DNA of 41,940 nt from Deltaproteobacteria bacterium (GCA_030622135.1 JAUXGL010000011.1:1-41940), one strand, 5' to 3'. Positions 7,829-17,238 are shown, counted from the stretch's first letter. Made by a program: numbers and translations. Notes: generated by a model from the sequence alone, not told the origin.

Positions 7829-9550
7829 CTATTTGGCCGGGCCCGTCCAGGGTGAGGGGAGCACCGGGCTCTTCTCCGATTTCTTCATGGAGCGCTGCAG
7901 CTCGATCTCGGTCATGAGCACGTCCGGGGCCACGGCGGAGACGGGGACGTAGCCGCTCTCCGCGCCGCAGTAGCCGTTGAAGATGGAGATCCGGTCCGAG
8001 GCGGCGATGATCTTGTTGATGCTGGCGATGGGCGTGCCGACGATCTCCACGCCCCGGACCAGTTCTTCTCTCCCGTCGGGAAAGACGCGGTAGACCATTT
8101 CGGGGATGCCCTTGTAGGCCTGGTAGCCCCAGGAGGAAGTATGCGTGGAGCCCCCGATGATGTTCTTGATGATCAGCCCGTAGGGCTTCTTCTGCCGCTT
8201 GACCTCCGCGATGAGCATTTCCTTGAGCCTGGCGAACGGGGCCGTTTTAGAGGACTTCACGATGGTGTTGGCCATCCGCGCGCGGGGCTTCTCGCCCGTG
8301 GCGGAGCGCCCGTGCCCGTTGGACTTGGGGAAGTCCTTGACCGGAGTGCGGCTGAGCAGGAAGTTCTTCAGGATGCCCCGATCCACCAGCAGCACCCGCT
8401 GGGCCCGGACGCCCTCGTCGTCGTATAGGTAGAAACCGTTCAGCTCGGTCTGGTTGATTTGCCGCTTGGTGGGATCGTCGACAATAGACAGGAAATCCGG
8501 GACGATCTGCTTGCCCACCTGCTCCTTGAAGGTCTTGCCCTCCTCCTCGTCCAGCTGGCGCTCGCCCTCCAAGCGGTGGCCGACGACCTCGTGGAACAAT
8601 ACCCCGGTGGCCTCGCCGTCGAGGATGGCCGGACCGGTGTAGGGCTCGAGGATGGGAGCCTGGCGCAGCGCCTCCAGGTTCATAATCAGTTGCCGGACCT
8701 CCCCGATAATTTCCTGGTCCGAGGGCAGCTTGGATTCATCCAGTGTGTAGATGGTCTTGTTGGCCTTCAGCAGCATTCCGTCGGGGGCGCGGGTGGCGCC
8801 GAAGGCGGAGATGTTGTAGATGGTCATCGCGGTGATGATGCGGGTTCCTTCGCTGTTTATCAGGTAGCGGGTGTGCTTTTGGCCGTTGATTGTGACGTGG
8901 GAGTCGAAGATGTGCGGGTGGTTTTCGAACTGCGCCGAAGCGGTCCGAACCAGTTGTTCCAGCCGCTCGCGCTCGAAGGAAAAGGGCCGGGCCGGTTGGG
9001 TATATTTTTCAGGCTTGGCCTTAGAGAAGCTGTCCGGCTCTTTCTCCTCCTTTTCCACATCGGTGATCTTCTTGCTCTTGCGTTTCAGGTAGGTCTTCAA
9101 GGCGGATTTGTAGCTCTCGTCGGTCCGCAGCCACAGCGAGTTGCGGAGCGCCTGGGGATCGTCGTCCAGGGGGGCGTTGGCGGACGCCCGGTACCCGGGA
9201 AGGTGCGAGAAGTCGAACCGCGAGTTCTTGGTGCCGACATTGTCGAACTCGTAGGAACCCACTCGCAGCTCCACCCGCAGCCGGCGCGAACGGTTGGAAG
9301 AGGATTTGTAGACCGCCCCGTACCGGGCGGAGACGTGCCGGGACTGGGTGTCCTTCATCTCGTAGGCGATGAAGTAGGGCAGCTCGAAGCCCGTCATCTT
9401 CAGCATCCTCAACGAGCGGTTCATCTCCTGGACCATGGCTCGCAGCATGATGGGCCGCCGGTCGAACCCGGGATTTTGCTTGCCGGCCCAAGCCGGGACC
9501 GGAGTGATTGCAACCAGCAACCAGATTGAAAATAACGTTCTTGTCTTCAT
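7829..9550 (-). CDS. TldD/PmbA-family metalloprotease with a signal peptide
   Basis: Starting at ATG 9550, the protein has 573 residues. The TldD signature HEVVGHRLEGE (HExxxH, near residue 320) gives the zinc ligands, and the C-terminal half keeps the Gly-rich segments of the family. Classical TldD works in the cytoplasm with TldE to cut unfolded peptides. Here the N-terminus (KTRTLFSIWLLVAITPVPAWAG) is a clear signal peptide, and no tldE lies nearby, so an exported homomeric enzyme is inferred. A GTG at 9565 overlaps the upstream stop as GTGA and is an alternative start; both keep the signal peptide. The neighbouring peptide transporter suggests extracytoplasmic peptide processing followed by uptake. 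Confidence 0.85.
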   Translation of the reverse strand: MKTRTLFSIWLLVAITPVPAWAGKQNPGFDRRPIMLRAMVQEMNRSLRMLKMTGFELPYFIAYEMKDTQSRHVSARYGAVYKSSSNRSRRLRVELRVGSYEFDNVGTKNSRFDFSHLPGYRASANAPLDDDPQALRNSLWLRTDESYKSALKTYLKRKSKKITDVEKEEKEPDSFSKAKPEKYTQPARPFSFERERLEQLVRTASAQFENHPHIFDSHVTINGQKHTRYLINSEGTRIITAMTIYNISAFGATRAPDGMLLKANKTIYTLDESKLPSDQEIIGEVRQLIMNLEALRQAPILEPYTGPAILDGEATGVLFHEVVGHRLEGERQLDEEEGKTFKEQVGKQIVPDFLSIVDDPTKRQINQTELNGFYLYDDEGVRAQRVLLVDRGILKNFLLSRTPVKDFPKSNGHGRSATGEKPRARMANTIVKSSKTAPFARLKEMLIAEVKRQKKPYGLIIKNIIGGSTHTSSWGYQAYKGIPEMVYRVFPDGREELVRGVEIVGTPIASINKIIAASDRISIFNGYCGAESGYVPVSAVAPDVLMTEIELQRSMKKSEKSPVLPSPWTGPAK

Positions 9551-9561
9551 GAAATACCGCC

Positions 9562-9777
9562 TCACGGTTTTTTGCCCCCGGTTGCCCCCGACGTTGACTC
9601 CGTAGCCTGGTCGTCCTGCTTATCGGGAGCGACCCGGTCAGGGTTCCACTCCCACAGGTATAGATACCAGAGAATGGCGATAGTCACCAATATCAGCACA
9701 CCATACACCACCAGCTTGTGCACCCGCCAGGATGGTTTCTCTGTTTTCTTGACCCGTCCTTTAAGCCTCGAGCTCAT
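9562..9777 (-). CDS. Small single-helix membrane protein
   Basis: The 71-residue protein has a basic N-terminus, one membrane helix (LVVYGVLILVTIAILWYLYLW cut to about 21 positions, residues ~22-42) and a polar, acidic C-terminal tail. Its ATG lies inside the end of the transporter gene (17-base overlap) and GAGG precedes it, so translation is coupled. Its stop overlaps a possible GTG start of the TldD-like gene. No family is recognised. The position between a transporter and a protease suggests a helper subunit, but that is only context. Confidence 0.6.
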   Translation of the reverse strand: MSSRLKGRVKKTEKPSWRVHKLVVYGVLILVTIAILWYLYLWEWNPDRVAPDKQDDQATESTSGATGGKKP

Positions 9778-11917
9778 GCTCTTCCTCTTGCTTATGGGCC
9801 ACGAACTTGTTGTACAGCAGCAGCCCTATGATGGTGGCCACGCCGATCCCGGCGAAGATGAGCCAGAGCGTACGGGGCTGGTTCATCTCGTCGACGAACT
9901 TGACGTACAGATTGGCCCCGATGGGTGCGCCGATGCTGCTGCCGATCACCCCGTAGAGAAACAGGTAGCCCATGTACATGGCCACCCGCGACTTCGGCGC
10001 CGTCTGTCCCACGTAGCTGATGAACTTGGGGTGCGCGGTCATCTCCCCGATGGAGAAGATGATGATGCCCAGGATGAACACCCAGATATTGGTGGAGATG
10101 GCCAGGATGGCCATTCCCAGGGTCCCCATGGTGATGCCCGCGATCATGGTGGGCAGCGCCTTGATGTTCTTGACGATGTTGGAGATGAAAAGCTGCAGCA
10201 GGATGATAGTGCCCGCATTGATGACGGTTACGTGCTCCACGTCGAAATGCCAGTTGAGCTCCAAGCCCAGCGCGGCGAAGGCACCGTTGACGGCATTGTT
10301 CAAGCTGGCCGGATCCACGTAGGCCTGCACGTACCACAGAACCGAGTCGAACATCTGGAAGTACAGCACCCAGAAGCCCGAATAGATCACCACCATGAGC
10401 AGAAACCGGAAGTGGTCCCGGAAGCGATTCATCTCGGAGGTGTCGATGGCAAAAAGAGACAGCAAGGTGATGCTCAACACGCTGCACAGGATGCGCGCGA
10501 ACAGCGAGAGCCCGGGCAGCAACCAGATCGGCAGATAGATCGCACAAAGCGTTATCGCCAGATAGGCCAGCCTGGCTCGTGCGGAAGATGTCTTGTAGGT
10601 TGCCGCCAATCTGAGCACGACCAGGGCGCCGGCGAACAACAGGCCCACGAACACCAGCAGGAAGGGATGCTTGCTGGCCTTCTCGGTCAGATCGTCTAAC
10701 TTTTCCTCCGACAGCGTTGCCAGCCGGGGATTCTTCTGGAGGCGTTCGAGCAGTTCCGACTTTCTTTCCCGGTAGGTTTCCACATCTCGGATCAACAGCC
10801 CGATTCGGCCTCCCGGCCGCTTTTCGATCCTGAAGTTGTTTATCTCGGGTGCGATCTCCACTTCCAGGATGGTCTTCACCACCGCCTCGTCCCGGAAGCG
10901 AACCAGATCGCCGGGTGAAACCTTGCCGATGAAGCTCACTTGTTCGAGCTCTGCGAGAAGTGCATCCGCGTATTCGTCCAGCTTGTTCGGGTTGTAGAGC
11001 TTCAACACCGCCTCGAGCCGGTTCTCTTTTTGTTTCAATTCATAGGGGTTCGCCAGGCAGAGGTTGGGTTCTCCCCGGACAATCAGGCGGCCGCCTTCGA
11101 ATGGGTAGACCTTGGCCGCAAAAGTGTGGTTGGTGCCCGTGGGTGAGCCAAAGCTAAAACCGCCATAGCCGAGGAGACCTCCCAGTACGGCCACCATAAC
11201 GACGATTCCGACCTTGGATCGGCGCATCCACGCGGAGATCAGGATCAGGGGGCTGTAGATGATTTCAAAGGCGTTGGCCAGCGTCTGCAGCAGGCTGGTC
11301 TGGTCCTTCTCCTGGTTCTCTTCTCCTTTGGGTCGGGGCGGTTCCCTGAAGGCGAATATGGTGGGCAGCAGCATGGCGCTGGTGCCGATGGCCGCGGCCA
11401 TGATCACCCAGTCCCAGCCGATGTTGTTCTTCAAAAAAGGCACCAGGAAGAGCGGGAAGAGGAAGGCGCCCAGGTTGATGGACCAGTAAAAGATGCCGAA
11501 GCCTACCGTGCTGTTGGTCTCGTCGGTGCAGCGGGCGATGGTGCCCGAAATGAGCGGCTTGAAGAATCCCGCCCCGATGCCCATGACCACCAGGGCCATG
11601 AATACCGTGGCGTATTCGGTGGCCTGGGCGGTAAGGAAGTAGCCGGCTCCCAGCAGGGAGAAGGCGATCGTCAGCACCCGCCGGTATCCGAATCGGTCCG
11701 CCAGGGCGCCGGAGACGATGGGCAGGAAGTACAACAGCGGCTGGATGGTTCCCTTGATCAGGCCCACGTCTGTTTTGGCGAAACCCAGGATGTCGGTCAT
11801 GTAGACCGAAAGGACCGACATCATTCCGTAGTAGGAGCCACGTTCGAAGAACTCGAACATGACCACCAGCCAGAAGAGCTTGGGGAACTTGCTGCGGCCT
11901 TTTTTTTCTTCGCTCAC
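9761..11917 (-). CDS. POT/PTR-family proton-coupled oligopeptide transporter with a large inserted domain
   Basis: The 718-residue protein opens with the POT motif region EFFERGSYYGM (residues ~17-27, ExxER with Gly in place of the usual aromatic) and the MFS signature GALADRFGYRR. POT proteins import di- and tripeptides with protons and normally have 450-520 residues. Here residues ~255-412 form a soluble, charged domain between two extra helices (the position of helices HA and HB of bacterial POTs). By helix count it should face the periplasm. The start is GTG 11917, preceded by GAGG. It is followed by a one-helix protein and a TldD-like protease in overlapping genes. Substrate specificity cannot be read from the sequence. 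Confidence 0.85.
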   Translation of the reverse strand: MSEEKKGRSKFPKLFWLVVMFEFFERGSYYGMMSVLSVYMTDILGFAKTDVGLIKGTIQPLLYFLPIVSGALADRFGYRRVLTIAFSLLGAGYFLTAQATEYATVFMALVVMGIGAGFFKPLISGTIARCTDETNSTVGFGIFYWSINLGAFLFPLFLVPFLKNNIGWDWVIMAAAIGTSAMLLPTIFAFREPPRPKGEENQEKDQTSLLQTLANAFEIIYSPLILISAWMRRSKVGIVVMVAVLGGLLGYGGFSFGSPTGTNHTFAAKVYPFEGGRLIVRGEPNLCLANPYELKQKENRLEAVLKLYNPNKLDEYADALLAELEQVSFIGKVSPGDLVRFRDEAVVKTILEVEIAPEINNFRIEKRPGGRIGLLIRDVETYRERKSELLERLQKNPRLATLSEEKLDDLTEKASKHPFLLVFVGLLFAGALVVLRLAATYKTSSARARLAYLAITLCAIYLPIWLLPGLSLFARILCSVLSITLLSLFAIDTSEMNRFRDHFRFLLMVVIYSGFWVLYFQMFDSVLWYVQAYVDPASLNNAVNGAFAALGLELNWHFDVEHVTVINAGTIILLQLFISNIVKNIKALPTMIAGITMGTLGMAILAISTNIWVFILGIIIFSIGEMTAHPKFISYVGQTAPKSRVAMYMGYLFLYGVIGSSIGAPIGANLYVKFVDEMNQPRTLWLIFAGIGVATIIGLLLYNKFVAHKQEEEHELEA

Positions 11918-11982
11918 GAGATGCCTCGCGGTGGTTGTATGTAACGGGGGTTAGTCACTTTGCAAGTGTCTGAGCACCTATC

Positions 11983-14163
11983 TTACCTGGCGCAGCGCCA
12001 GCCGATGGAGTTGAAGCGTTGGTTCGGGGCGGTGGAAGCGCGGGTGGTGACTTCCAGGTAGTAGTCGATCGCGTCGAAGCCGCCGCCGCGGACTACCTTG
12101 GCGGTTCCGGTCGCGGGGCCGGGGGGATCGTTGGGGGGAGCGGTGGTGTAGTAGGTGGCGTCGTACCAGTCCCGGGTGTACTCGGAGACGTTTCCGGCCA
12201 GGTTGTAGATGCCGAAGGGGCTCTGCCCGTCGTCGTAGTTATTGACCGAGACGGTATCCCCCTCGCAAACCTCCAGGGTACACATGTGCTTGTGGTTGGC
12301 CATATCGCAGGGAATGGGCACGCGCACGTCCGCGCCCTCGGGGCCGGGCTGGTATTCCACGTCGCCCCACGGGTAGATCCGCGTGTCGGTGCCCGCCCCG
12401 CGGGCGGCTTTCTCCCACTGGGCCTCGGTGGGGAGATCCTTGCCCGCGAACCGGCAGTACACCTGGGCTTCGGCCCAGGTGAGGTTGATGGCCGGGCTGA
12501 GCCCGCGTTGCTGGTTCTCCCAGTAGTTCGAGTCCGAGGCCGAGCCCAGCCATTCCTCGTTGTTGTTGTAAAGCGGTTGGATGGTGCAGGCTCCCGCCGT
12601 CACGCACCGGCGGTACTGGGCCACGGTGACCTCGTAGCGATCGATGTAGTAGGTGCCCAGGTTCACCGTGCGCCGGGGTACCTGGTCGGGGTTCAAGACG
12701 GACTCCTCGGCTAGCCGGCCCATGCTGAACTCGCCCGCGGCGATCTTCACTTCCTCGTCGGTAGATGGCCCGCAGTCCTGGTTGATGATGCCGTCGCAGT
12801 CGTTGTCCGCCGGATCCATGCAGTCTTCCTGGTTGCCGGGGTATGCCCGGGGATTGTTGTCGTCGCAGTCGTCTCCCCCGGCGGGGATCCCCAGGCTGCC
12901 GTCCGAGTCGACGTCCACCAGGTCGGTCCCGTCGCAGTCCTGATCGATCCCGTCGTAGGGGATCTCGACCGCCCCGGGATAGATGCTGTCGGGCGGAGCC
13001 AGGTCACAGCCCAGGCTTTCCTCGGTGCCCAGATCGCAGCAGTCGGCCGGGTCGGGCTGTGGGTCGGCCGGCGCGGCGTAGACCCCGTCCCCGTCCGCGT
13101 CCACCTCGTCGGTTACGCCGTCGCAGTCATCGTCTATGCCGTTGGCGTCGAAATCGACCGCGCCGGGATTGATGCATTTCGCGCAGCCGTGGCATTCCAC
13201 GAGGTCGCACGTGCAGGTGGTACAGGCGGCCGGATCGTCCGAGGGGTCGTCGTCGCAGTCGGTGCAGTCCAGCCAGGTGTCGCCGTCCGCGTCCACCGCG
13301 CCGGCGGAGTCCTCGTCGGTCTGGCCGTCGCAGTCGTCGTCTACGTTGTTGCAGGGCTCGGGGTTGACACCCGGGTTGATGTTGGGATCGTTGTCGTCGC
13401 AGTCGGTGCCGAACTCGACTTGGTTGGAGGGGAAATTGTCGTTGTCCACGTCGGTTAGATCGGCTCCGTCGCAGTCCTGGTCGATGCCGTCGTAGGGGAT
13501 TTCATCCCGGCCCGGGTAACGGCCGGCGTCGTAGTCGTCGCAGTCCAGGCAGGCGGGGACGCCGTCGCCGTCGGCGTCGGTCAGGCCCTCGTCGGTGAGC
13601 CCGTCACAATCGTCGTCCAGCCAGTTGCAGCGCTCCGGGGCGCCCGGATAGATGCACTTGGCGCAGCCGTTGCAGGCCGCCTGGTTGCAGGTGCAGGTGG
13701 GGCACCCGGCCGGATCGTCCGAGGTGTCGTCGTCGCAGTCGATCCCGTTCGGTTCCGAGTCGGCCACGAATCTGTCGCCGTCGTGGTCCCCCTGGATCGG
13801 GCCGTCGTGGTCGAGCCCGTCGCAGTTCTGATCGATCCCGTCGTAGGGAATCTCGGTGGCGCCCGGGTGGATGCGCCAGTCCAAGTCGTCGCAGTCGGTT
13901 CCGCCCGGCACGTCGGTGTGATCGTAGCCGTCCCGGTCGACGTCGGTCAGGTCCTTGCCGCTGCAGTCCTGGTCGATGCCGTCGTAAGGGATCTCCTCGG
14001 CCAGGGGATGAATCTTGGAGTTGTGGTCATCGCAGTCGGCCGCCGGGGCCCACCCGTCGTTGTCATTGTCGATGAAATCTCCGCCTTCGCCGCCGCAGGA
14101 AATCACCGGCACGGCAGACAGGCAAAACCCAAAGAGGATAGTAAACAGAACTTTTTTCGTCAT
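11983..14163 (-). CDS. Lipoprotein with eight MopE-type Asp-rich repeats and a C-terminal FGE-sulfatase-like domain
   Basis: The 726-residue protein begins with a lipoprotein signal (lipobox VISC). Residues ~28-460 hold eight repeats of the form D-x-D-x-DG ... DCDD ... PG ... DQDCDG, the putative metal-binding motif of MopE-like and thrombospondin-3-like proteins, which bind calcium. Two of the units carry an extra Cys-rich insert (CNGCAKCI and CHGCAKCI). Residues ~466-726 are an FGE/SUMF1-like domain ([48 protein letters not shown]). The two catalytic cysteines of true formylglycine enzymes are missing in the [18 protein letters not shown] segment, so it is probably a binding fold. GGGAG precedes the start. 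Confidence 0.85.
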   Translation of the reverse strand: MTKKVLFTILFGFCLSAVPVISCGGEGGDFIDNDNDGWAPAADCDDHNSKIHPLAEEIPYDGIDQDCSGKDLTDVDRDGYDHTDVPGGTDCDDLDWRIHPGATEIPYDGIDQNCDGLDHDGPIQGDHDGDRFVADSEPNGIDCDDDTSDDPAGCPTCTCNQAACNGCAKCIYPGAPERCNWLDDDCDGLTDEGLTDADGDGVPACLDCDDYDAGRYPGRDEIPYDGIDQDCDGADLTDVDNDNFPSNQVEFGTDCDDNDPNINPGVNPEPCNNVDDDCDGQTDEDSAGAVDADGDTWLDCTDCDDDPSDDPAACTTCTCDLVECHGCAKCINPGAVDFDANGIDDDCDGVTDEVDADGDGVYAAPADPQPDPADCCDLGTEESLGCDLAPPDSIYPGAVEIPYDGIDQDCDGTDLVDVDSDGSLGIPAGGDDCDDNNPRAYPGNQEDCMDPADNDCDGIINQDCGPSTDEEVKIAAGEFSMGRLAEESVLNPDQVPRRTVNLGTYYIDRYEVTVAQYRRCVTAGACTIQPLYNNNEEWLGSASDSNYWENQQRGLSPAINLTWAEAQVYCRFAGKDLPTEAQWEKAARGAGTDTRIYPWGDVEYQPGPEGADVRVPIPCDMANHKHMCTLEVCEGDTVSVNNYDDGQSPFGIYNLAGNVSEYTRDWYDATYYTTAPPNDPPGPATGTAKVVRGGGFDAIDYYLEVTTRASTAPNQRFNSIGWRCAR

Positions 14164-14201
14164 AAGTATTCGCTCCCTTCGAAGGCATCATTTGACCTAT
14201 T

Positions 14202-14651
14202 TTATTCCACTTCCGTAACCTGTCCTCTGAGAATATACACCCGCTTGTCCACCGAGCGGCCGTCCTGCTCGCGGCGCGAGTAAAACCAGCACTCGGTCGG
14301 GACGCCGTCCACGTCCCGGCGGTCGATCTCGTGCGGCCGGCCCCAGGAAAGCAGCATGGCTTCCACGCTCATCCCCGGCACGATTCGCCCGGCCATGATG
14401 GCCTCCTGGACGTATTGGGGAAACTTGCTCAAGCGGTCCTGGATGTGAAGACCCTCGATGAACTTCGCCCGGGCTTCCGATTTTAAAAGCAGCAGGAATC
14501 GTTCTTGCTGCCGGTCGGTCATGAACTGCTTGCTGCGATCGAACAGTTCCTTGTCTTGCTCCGGCAAGCGCTGGTAGAGCTTGTACCGGTTGACGCCGCA
14601 GCTCAGCACAACCAGGGCGGATAGCAGGCAGATGGCTTTACGGATCTTCAT
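14202..14651 (-). CDS. SmpA/OmlA-like lipoprotein
   Basis: The 149-residue protein has a lipoprotein signal with lipobox VLSC (Cys 18). A helical middle part follows, and then residues ~90-149 resemble the small SmpA/OmlA (BamE-like) fold: VPGMSVEAMLLSWGRPHEI, then an aromatic strand ECWFYSRRE and a final strand VYILRGQVTEVE. Such proteins sit on the periplasmic face of the outer membrane and scaffold other envelope proteins. It is the first gene of a minus-strand run that continues into the MopE-repeat lipoprotein 38 bases downstream. The call rests on motif spacing and length; true BamE function is not implied. Confidence 0.6.
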   Translation of the reverse strand: MKIRKAICLLSALVVLSCGVNRYKLYQRLPEQDKELFDRSKQFMTDRQQERFLLLLKSEARAKFIEGLHIQDRLSKFPQYVQEAIMAGRIVPGMSVEAMLLSWGRPHEIDRRDVDGVPTECWFYSRREQDGRSVDKRVYILRGQVTEVE

Positions 14652-14960
14652 GCTTGGCCTCAGCGTGGCTCCTGCCTCAACCTAATAACCCGCGCAGGAC
14701 TCGCCGCATCAGTTATCCTTTACAACGATCTTCGCAAAATGTGAAGACATTGCGAACCAAGAGTCTATGATAACCGACCGTCAGCCGGTTGCAAGTTTGG
14801 ACTTGGCCCTAATCCACCACCGGTGTCCCCGGTGCAATAATTCCCTGGGAGATCACCGAGTTCCACAAAGTTGACAGGGTAGGGGGGAGTTGTTATATTC
14901 GGGCCGGTTGCGGGATTCTTCCCGTTTTTTTGTGGGTTTACGCGTTGGCGAGGAGGCGCC
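14652..14960. other. Intergenic region between divergent genes
   Basis: This stretch of 309 bases separates the lipoprotein gene on the minus strand from the FHA gene on the plus strand. It holds the strong plus-strand promoter at 14871-14899 and a long 5' leader. A segment near 14806-14825 has CCACCGGTG, faintly like the start of the dispersed repeat, but the spacing to the TTGACA does not match that family. I see no RNA gene or ORF. Confidence 0.6.
14871..14899 (+). promoter_or_regulatory. Sigma-70-type promoter of the FHA gene
   Basis: A perfect -35 box TTGACA (14871-14876) is separated by exactly 17 bases from TATATT (14894-14899). The predicted transcript start is near 14906, leaving a leader of about 55 bases to the ATG at 14961. 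It is the best consensus promoter in the window, which suggests constitutive, fairly strong expression. Confidence 0.75.
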
Positions 14961-15584
14961 ATGGCCGGGAGACCGAGACAAATCTCCATCAACGAACCTA
15001 TATGGGAGGTCTACTCGTCGATGGCTGACGAGTCCGGCACCCATGTGGATACTTTGGTCAACCAGGCCATGTTCGAACTGGCCGTGAAGCTGGGATACAT
15101 CACTCCGATTTCCCGTGAATCCGCGCCGCCTATGGAGGAGGAGGAGTTGGGCGCTCGCCCGACGCGCCGCCCGCCTCCGGGGCAGAAGTTCGCGTCGGGC
15201 CGTACCAAGGAAGCGTCCGGTCGCAAGCCCGCCTCTCCGGTGAAGCGCCCGCCGCGCCCCGCGCCGCGCCAGGCGCCGGCCAAGGCGGAGGCCAAGGCGG
15301 AGGCCAAGGGGCTGTATATCGTCAACGAGGACGGCGACACCGGGAAGATCGACAAGGACATCTACATCATCGGCCGTTCGAGCAAGTGTGACCTGGTGAT
15401 CAACTCGGTCAAGGTCTCCCGCGAGCACGCCATCATCACCCGCGAGCGCGGCGAGTACTACATTGAAGACCTGGGCAGCGCCAACGGTACCTGGTTCAAG
15501 GGCGAGAAGATCGAGAAAATGAAGGCTCGCGACGGCGATGAGATCTTCATCTGCGACGAGAAGTTCAAGTTCGTTCTGCGGTAA
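14961..15584 (+). CDS. FHA-domain protein with an N-terminal RHH-like segment
   Basis: The 207-residue protein has three parts. Residues ~5-46 (RQISINEPIWEVYSSMADES and on) look like a ribbon-helix-helix type DNA-binding or dimerisation unit. Residues ~55-115 form a Pro/Ala/Lys-rich linker with a KAEAKAEAK repeat. Residues ~115-205 are a forkhead-associated domain with the canonical motifs IIGRSSKCD, VSREHA and LGSANGTWF, which binds phosphothreonine peptides. GAGGAGG lies just before the ATG, and a consensus promoter is upstream. The gene stands alone on the plus strand and converges with gspN. A phospho-dependent regulator is inferred; kinases are not encoded nearby. Confidence 0.85.
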   Translation: MAGRPRQISINEPIWEVYSSMADESGTHVDTLVNQAMFELAVKLGYITPISRESAPPMEEEELGARPTRRPPPGQKFASGRTKEASGRKPASPVKRPPRPAPRQAPAKAEAKAEAKGLYIVNEDGDTGKIDKDIYIIGRSSKCDLVINSVKVSREHAIITRERGEYYIEDLGSANGTWFKGEKIEKMKARDGDEIFICDEKFKFVLR

Positions 15585-15614
15585 GCAATCGGCATCCAAG
15601 ACATTCTAGGGGAG

Positions 15615-16529
15615 TTATTGTTTCAGCGGCCTGAACTGCGGTTTCCCCGCGAATATCCGCCCGAACACGCTGTAGCGGTACCAGCCGTCCTTCCCCTCGG
15701 CCCGGTTGAACTTGGAGTCGAGCATTCCCCGTAACTCCTCGGGAATCTGGGAGCGGATTCCCTTCATCTTTTCGTCGGAAGGCTTGAAGCGCAGCCGGCA
15801 GTGGGCCGAAAGGTTCTTTATCCTCTGCTGCAGCAGGAAATATCCGTCCAGGGAGGCTTCGATGTCGTCCGAGCTCACCTTGAAGGTCTTGATCTCCGCC
15901 TTGCCCTTCTTGATGCTCAGGTTGATCTGGGTCTTGCCCAGGCCGAACCAGGGAACGTTCACCCCGTAGGCTTTCCCGTTGCCGAACCGGCCTTGCACCA
16001 GCTCCAGCGCCAGCTCTCCCCGGGTGGATTTGATCTGCTTGGGCTCCACGTGCAGGTCTACATTGCCGGTCAGCTTGCCGGCCAACTCGTAGCCAATCAG
16101 CTCGGTCCAGAGGGGTAGCTTGCCCAGGTTCAAGGCCTCCAGCTTGGTCTTGAGGTCCCAATGCTCGGCGGCCAGGTTGAACCGGCCCTCGACTTGCCCC
16201 TCGAGGAGCTCGGCGGAGAACGAGACGTCCCGGCGTCCCGCCAGCAGGCCGAACAGGGAGACCCGGGCCGACAGCCGGTCCAGCATGATGGATATCTTGG
16301 GCGATCCCTCCTGGGTTTCCTTGACCAGCCGAACCCCGGTCGCTTCGGCCCCGTTGGGAAACAGCGTGGCGATGTTTTGCATGGATATCTTCATTCCCAG
16401 CTTTTGCCTTGCCATCCGGGACAGGTCGTCCACGATGATCTGGACCGGGAACCCCCGGACCAGGAAGAAGATCAGGCCCATCAGGAAGAACAGCGAGTAA
16501 CCGACGTATTTTATGATCTTGGTTCGCAT
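15615..16529 (-). CDS. gspN: Type II secretion system protein GspN
   Basis: The 304-residue protein has one N-terminal membrane helix (VGYSLFFLMGLIFFLVRGFPV) and a periplasmic domain of repeating beta and Gly-rich segments, as in the long GspN form found in deltaproteobacteria. It is the last gene of the gsp operon; about 97 non-coding bases separate it from gspM. GspN is an inner membrane accessory of the secretion machine and is absent from many systems. The assignment depends on position at the end of gspC-M plus architecture, both of which fit well. Confidence 0.8.
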   Translation of the reverse strand: MRTKIIKYVGYSLFFLMGLIFFLVRGFPVQIIVDDLSRMARQKLGMKISMQNIATLFPNGAEATGVRLVKETQEGSPKISIMLDRLSARVSLFGLLAGRRDVSFSAELLEGQVEGRFNLAAEHWDLKTKLEALNLGKLPLWTELIGYELAGKLTGNVDLHVEPKQIKSTRGELALELVQGRFGNGKAYGVNVPWFGLGKTQINLSIKKGKAEIKTFKVSSDDIEASLDGYFLLQQRIKNLSAHCRLRFKPSDEKMKGIRSQIPEELRGMLDSKFNRAEGKDGWYRYSVFGRIFAGKPQFRPLKQ

Positions 16530-16626
16530 GGCTAGCCCGGCTTGGTGGTAAGTGAATTTGAAATATGTTCAACGAATTGTATTGCCATGATGCTGCCCTC
16601 GATTAAGCTTGTGCCGCCTTGCGGCG

Positions 16627-17238
16627 CTATTTCTTGGCCTTCTTGGAGGGGGCCCCTTTCGCCGGGCCCGCCTGCTCTTTCATCAACTGGAAGTTCGACA
16701 CGGTCATGTTCACGTCGAGTTGGGTGGGATCCCTGAAGTTGTTGCGCACGTGAAGAACCCGCACGGCGATGGTCTTGGACTTGCGCTCGACCTCCTCTAG
16801 AAGCTCCACCAGCCGGTCGATGGTGATGTGGGGGATGTTGACCTCGACTTTTACCTCCTCGATCCCCTTGTCCGGATTCACCCCCGGGGTTCTGGTTTGC
16901 AGGTCCTCGATGTTGACGCCCAGCTGTTTTTCCAGGTTGGTCAGGGTGGTGACCAGATCGATGTTCCGGCCCCTCTGGATCAGCCGCTTGACTTCTTCTT
17001 CTCTTTGCTTGGCGTCCTCGTACTGCTTGCGCATATCGATGAGGGCTTGCAGCCGGGTGGTTTTGACGGTGATGCGCCGCTCTATGGCTCCCAGGTTGGA
17101 GGATATCCAGAAGGAAACCAGGGCAACCACGAAAACGATGAAACAGAGTGCCATCCCGCCAACCATGAACTTCTCCCGGCGGGATAGCCGGCCCAGTGCG
17201 GCCAACAGGTCTTCGATCTTTTTGCTCAGCGCTTTCAT
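16627..17238 (-). CDS. gspM: Type II secretion system protein GspM
   Basis: The 203-residue protein has a short cytoplasmic N-terminus, one membrane helix at residues ~25-48 (VGGMALCFIVFVVALVSFWI), a coiled-coil (residues ~55-95) and a ferredoxin-like periplasmic domain ending in a Lys/Ala-rich tail. GspM binds GspL in the inner membrane platform. It follows gspL after 7 bases. The sequence of this family is poorly conserved, so the order L-M-N and the topology carry the call. Confidence 0.85.
   Translation of the reverse strand: MKALSKKIEDLLAALGRLSRREKFMVGGMALCFIVFVVALVSFWISSNLGAIERRITVKTTRLQALIDMRKQYEDAKQREEEVKRLIQRGRNIDLVTTLTNLEKQLGVNIEDLQTRTPGVNPDKGIEEVKVEVNIPHITIDRLVELLEEVERKSKTIAVRVLHVRNNFRDPTQLDVNMTVSNFQLMKEQAGPAKGAPSKKAKK

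Noticed and set aside
14803..14876. Possible fifth copy of the dispersed repeat before the FHA gene
   Set aside because: Only CCACCGGTG and TTGAC are shared, and the spacing (64 bases against 41) and intervening sequence do not agree.
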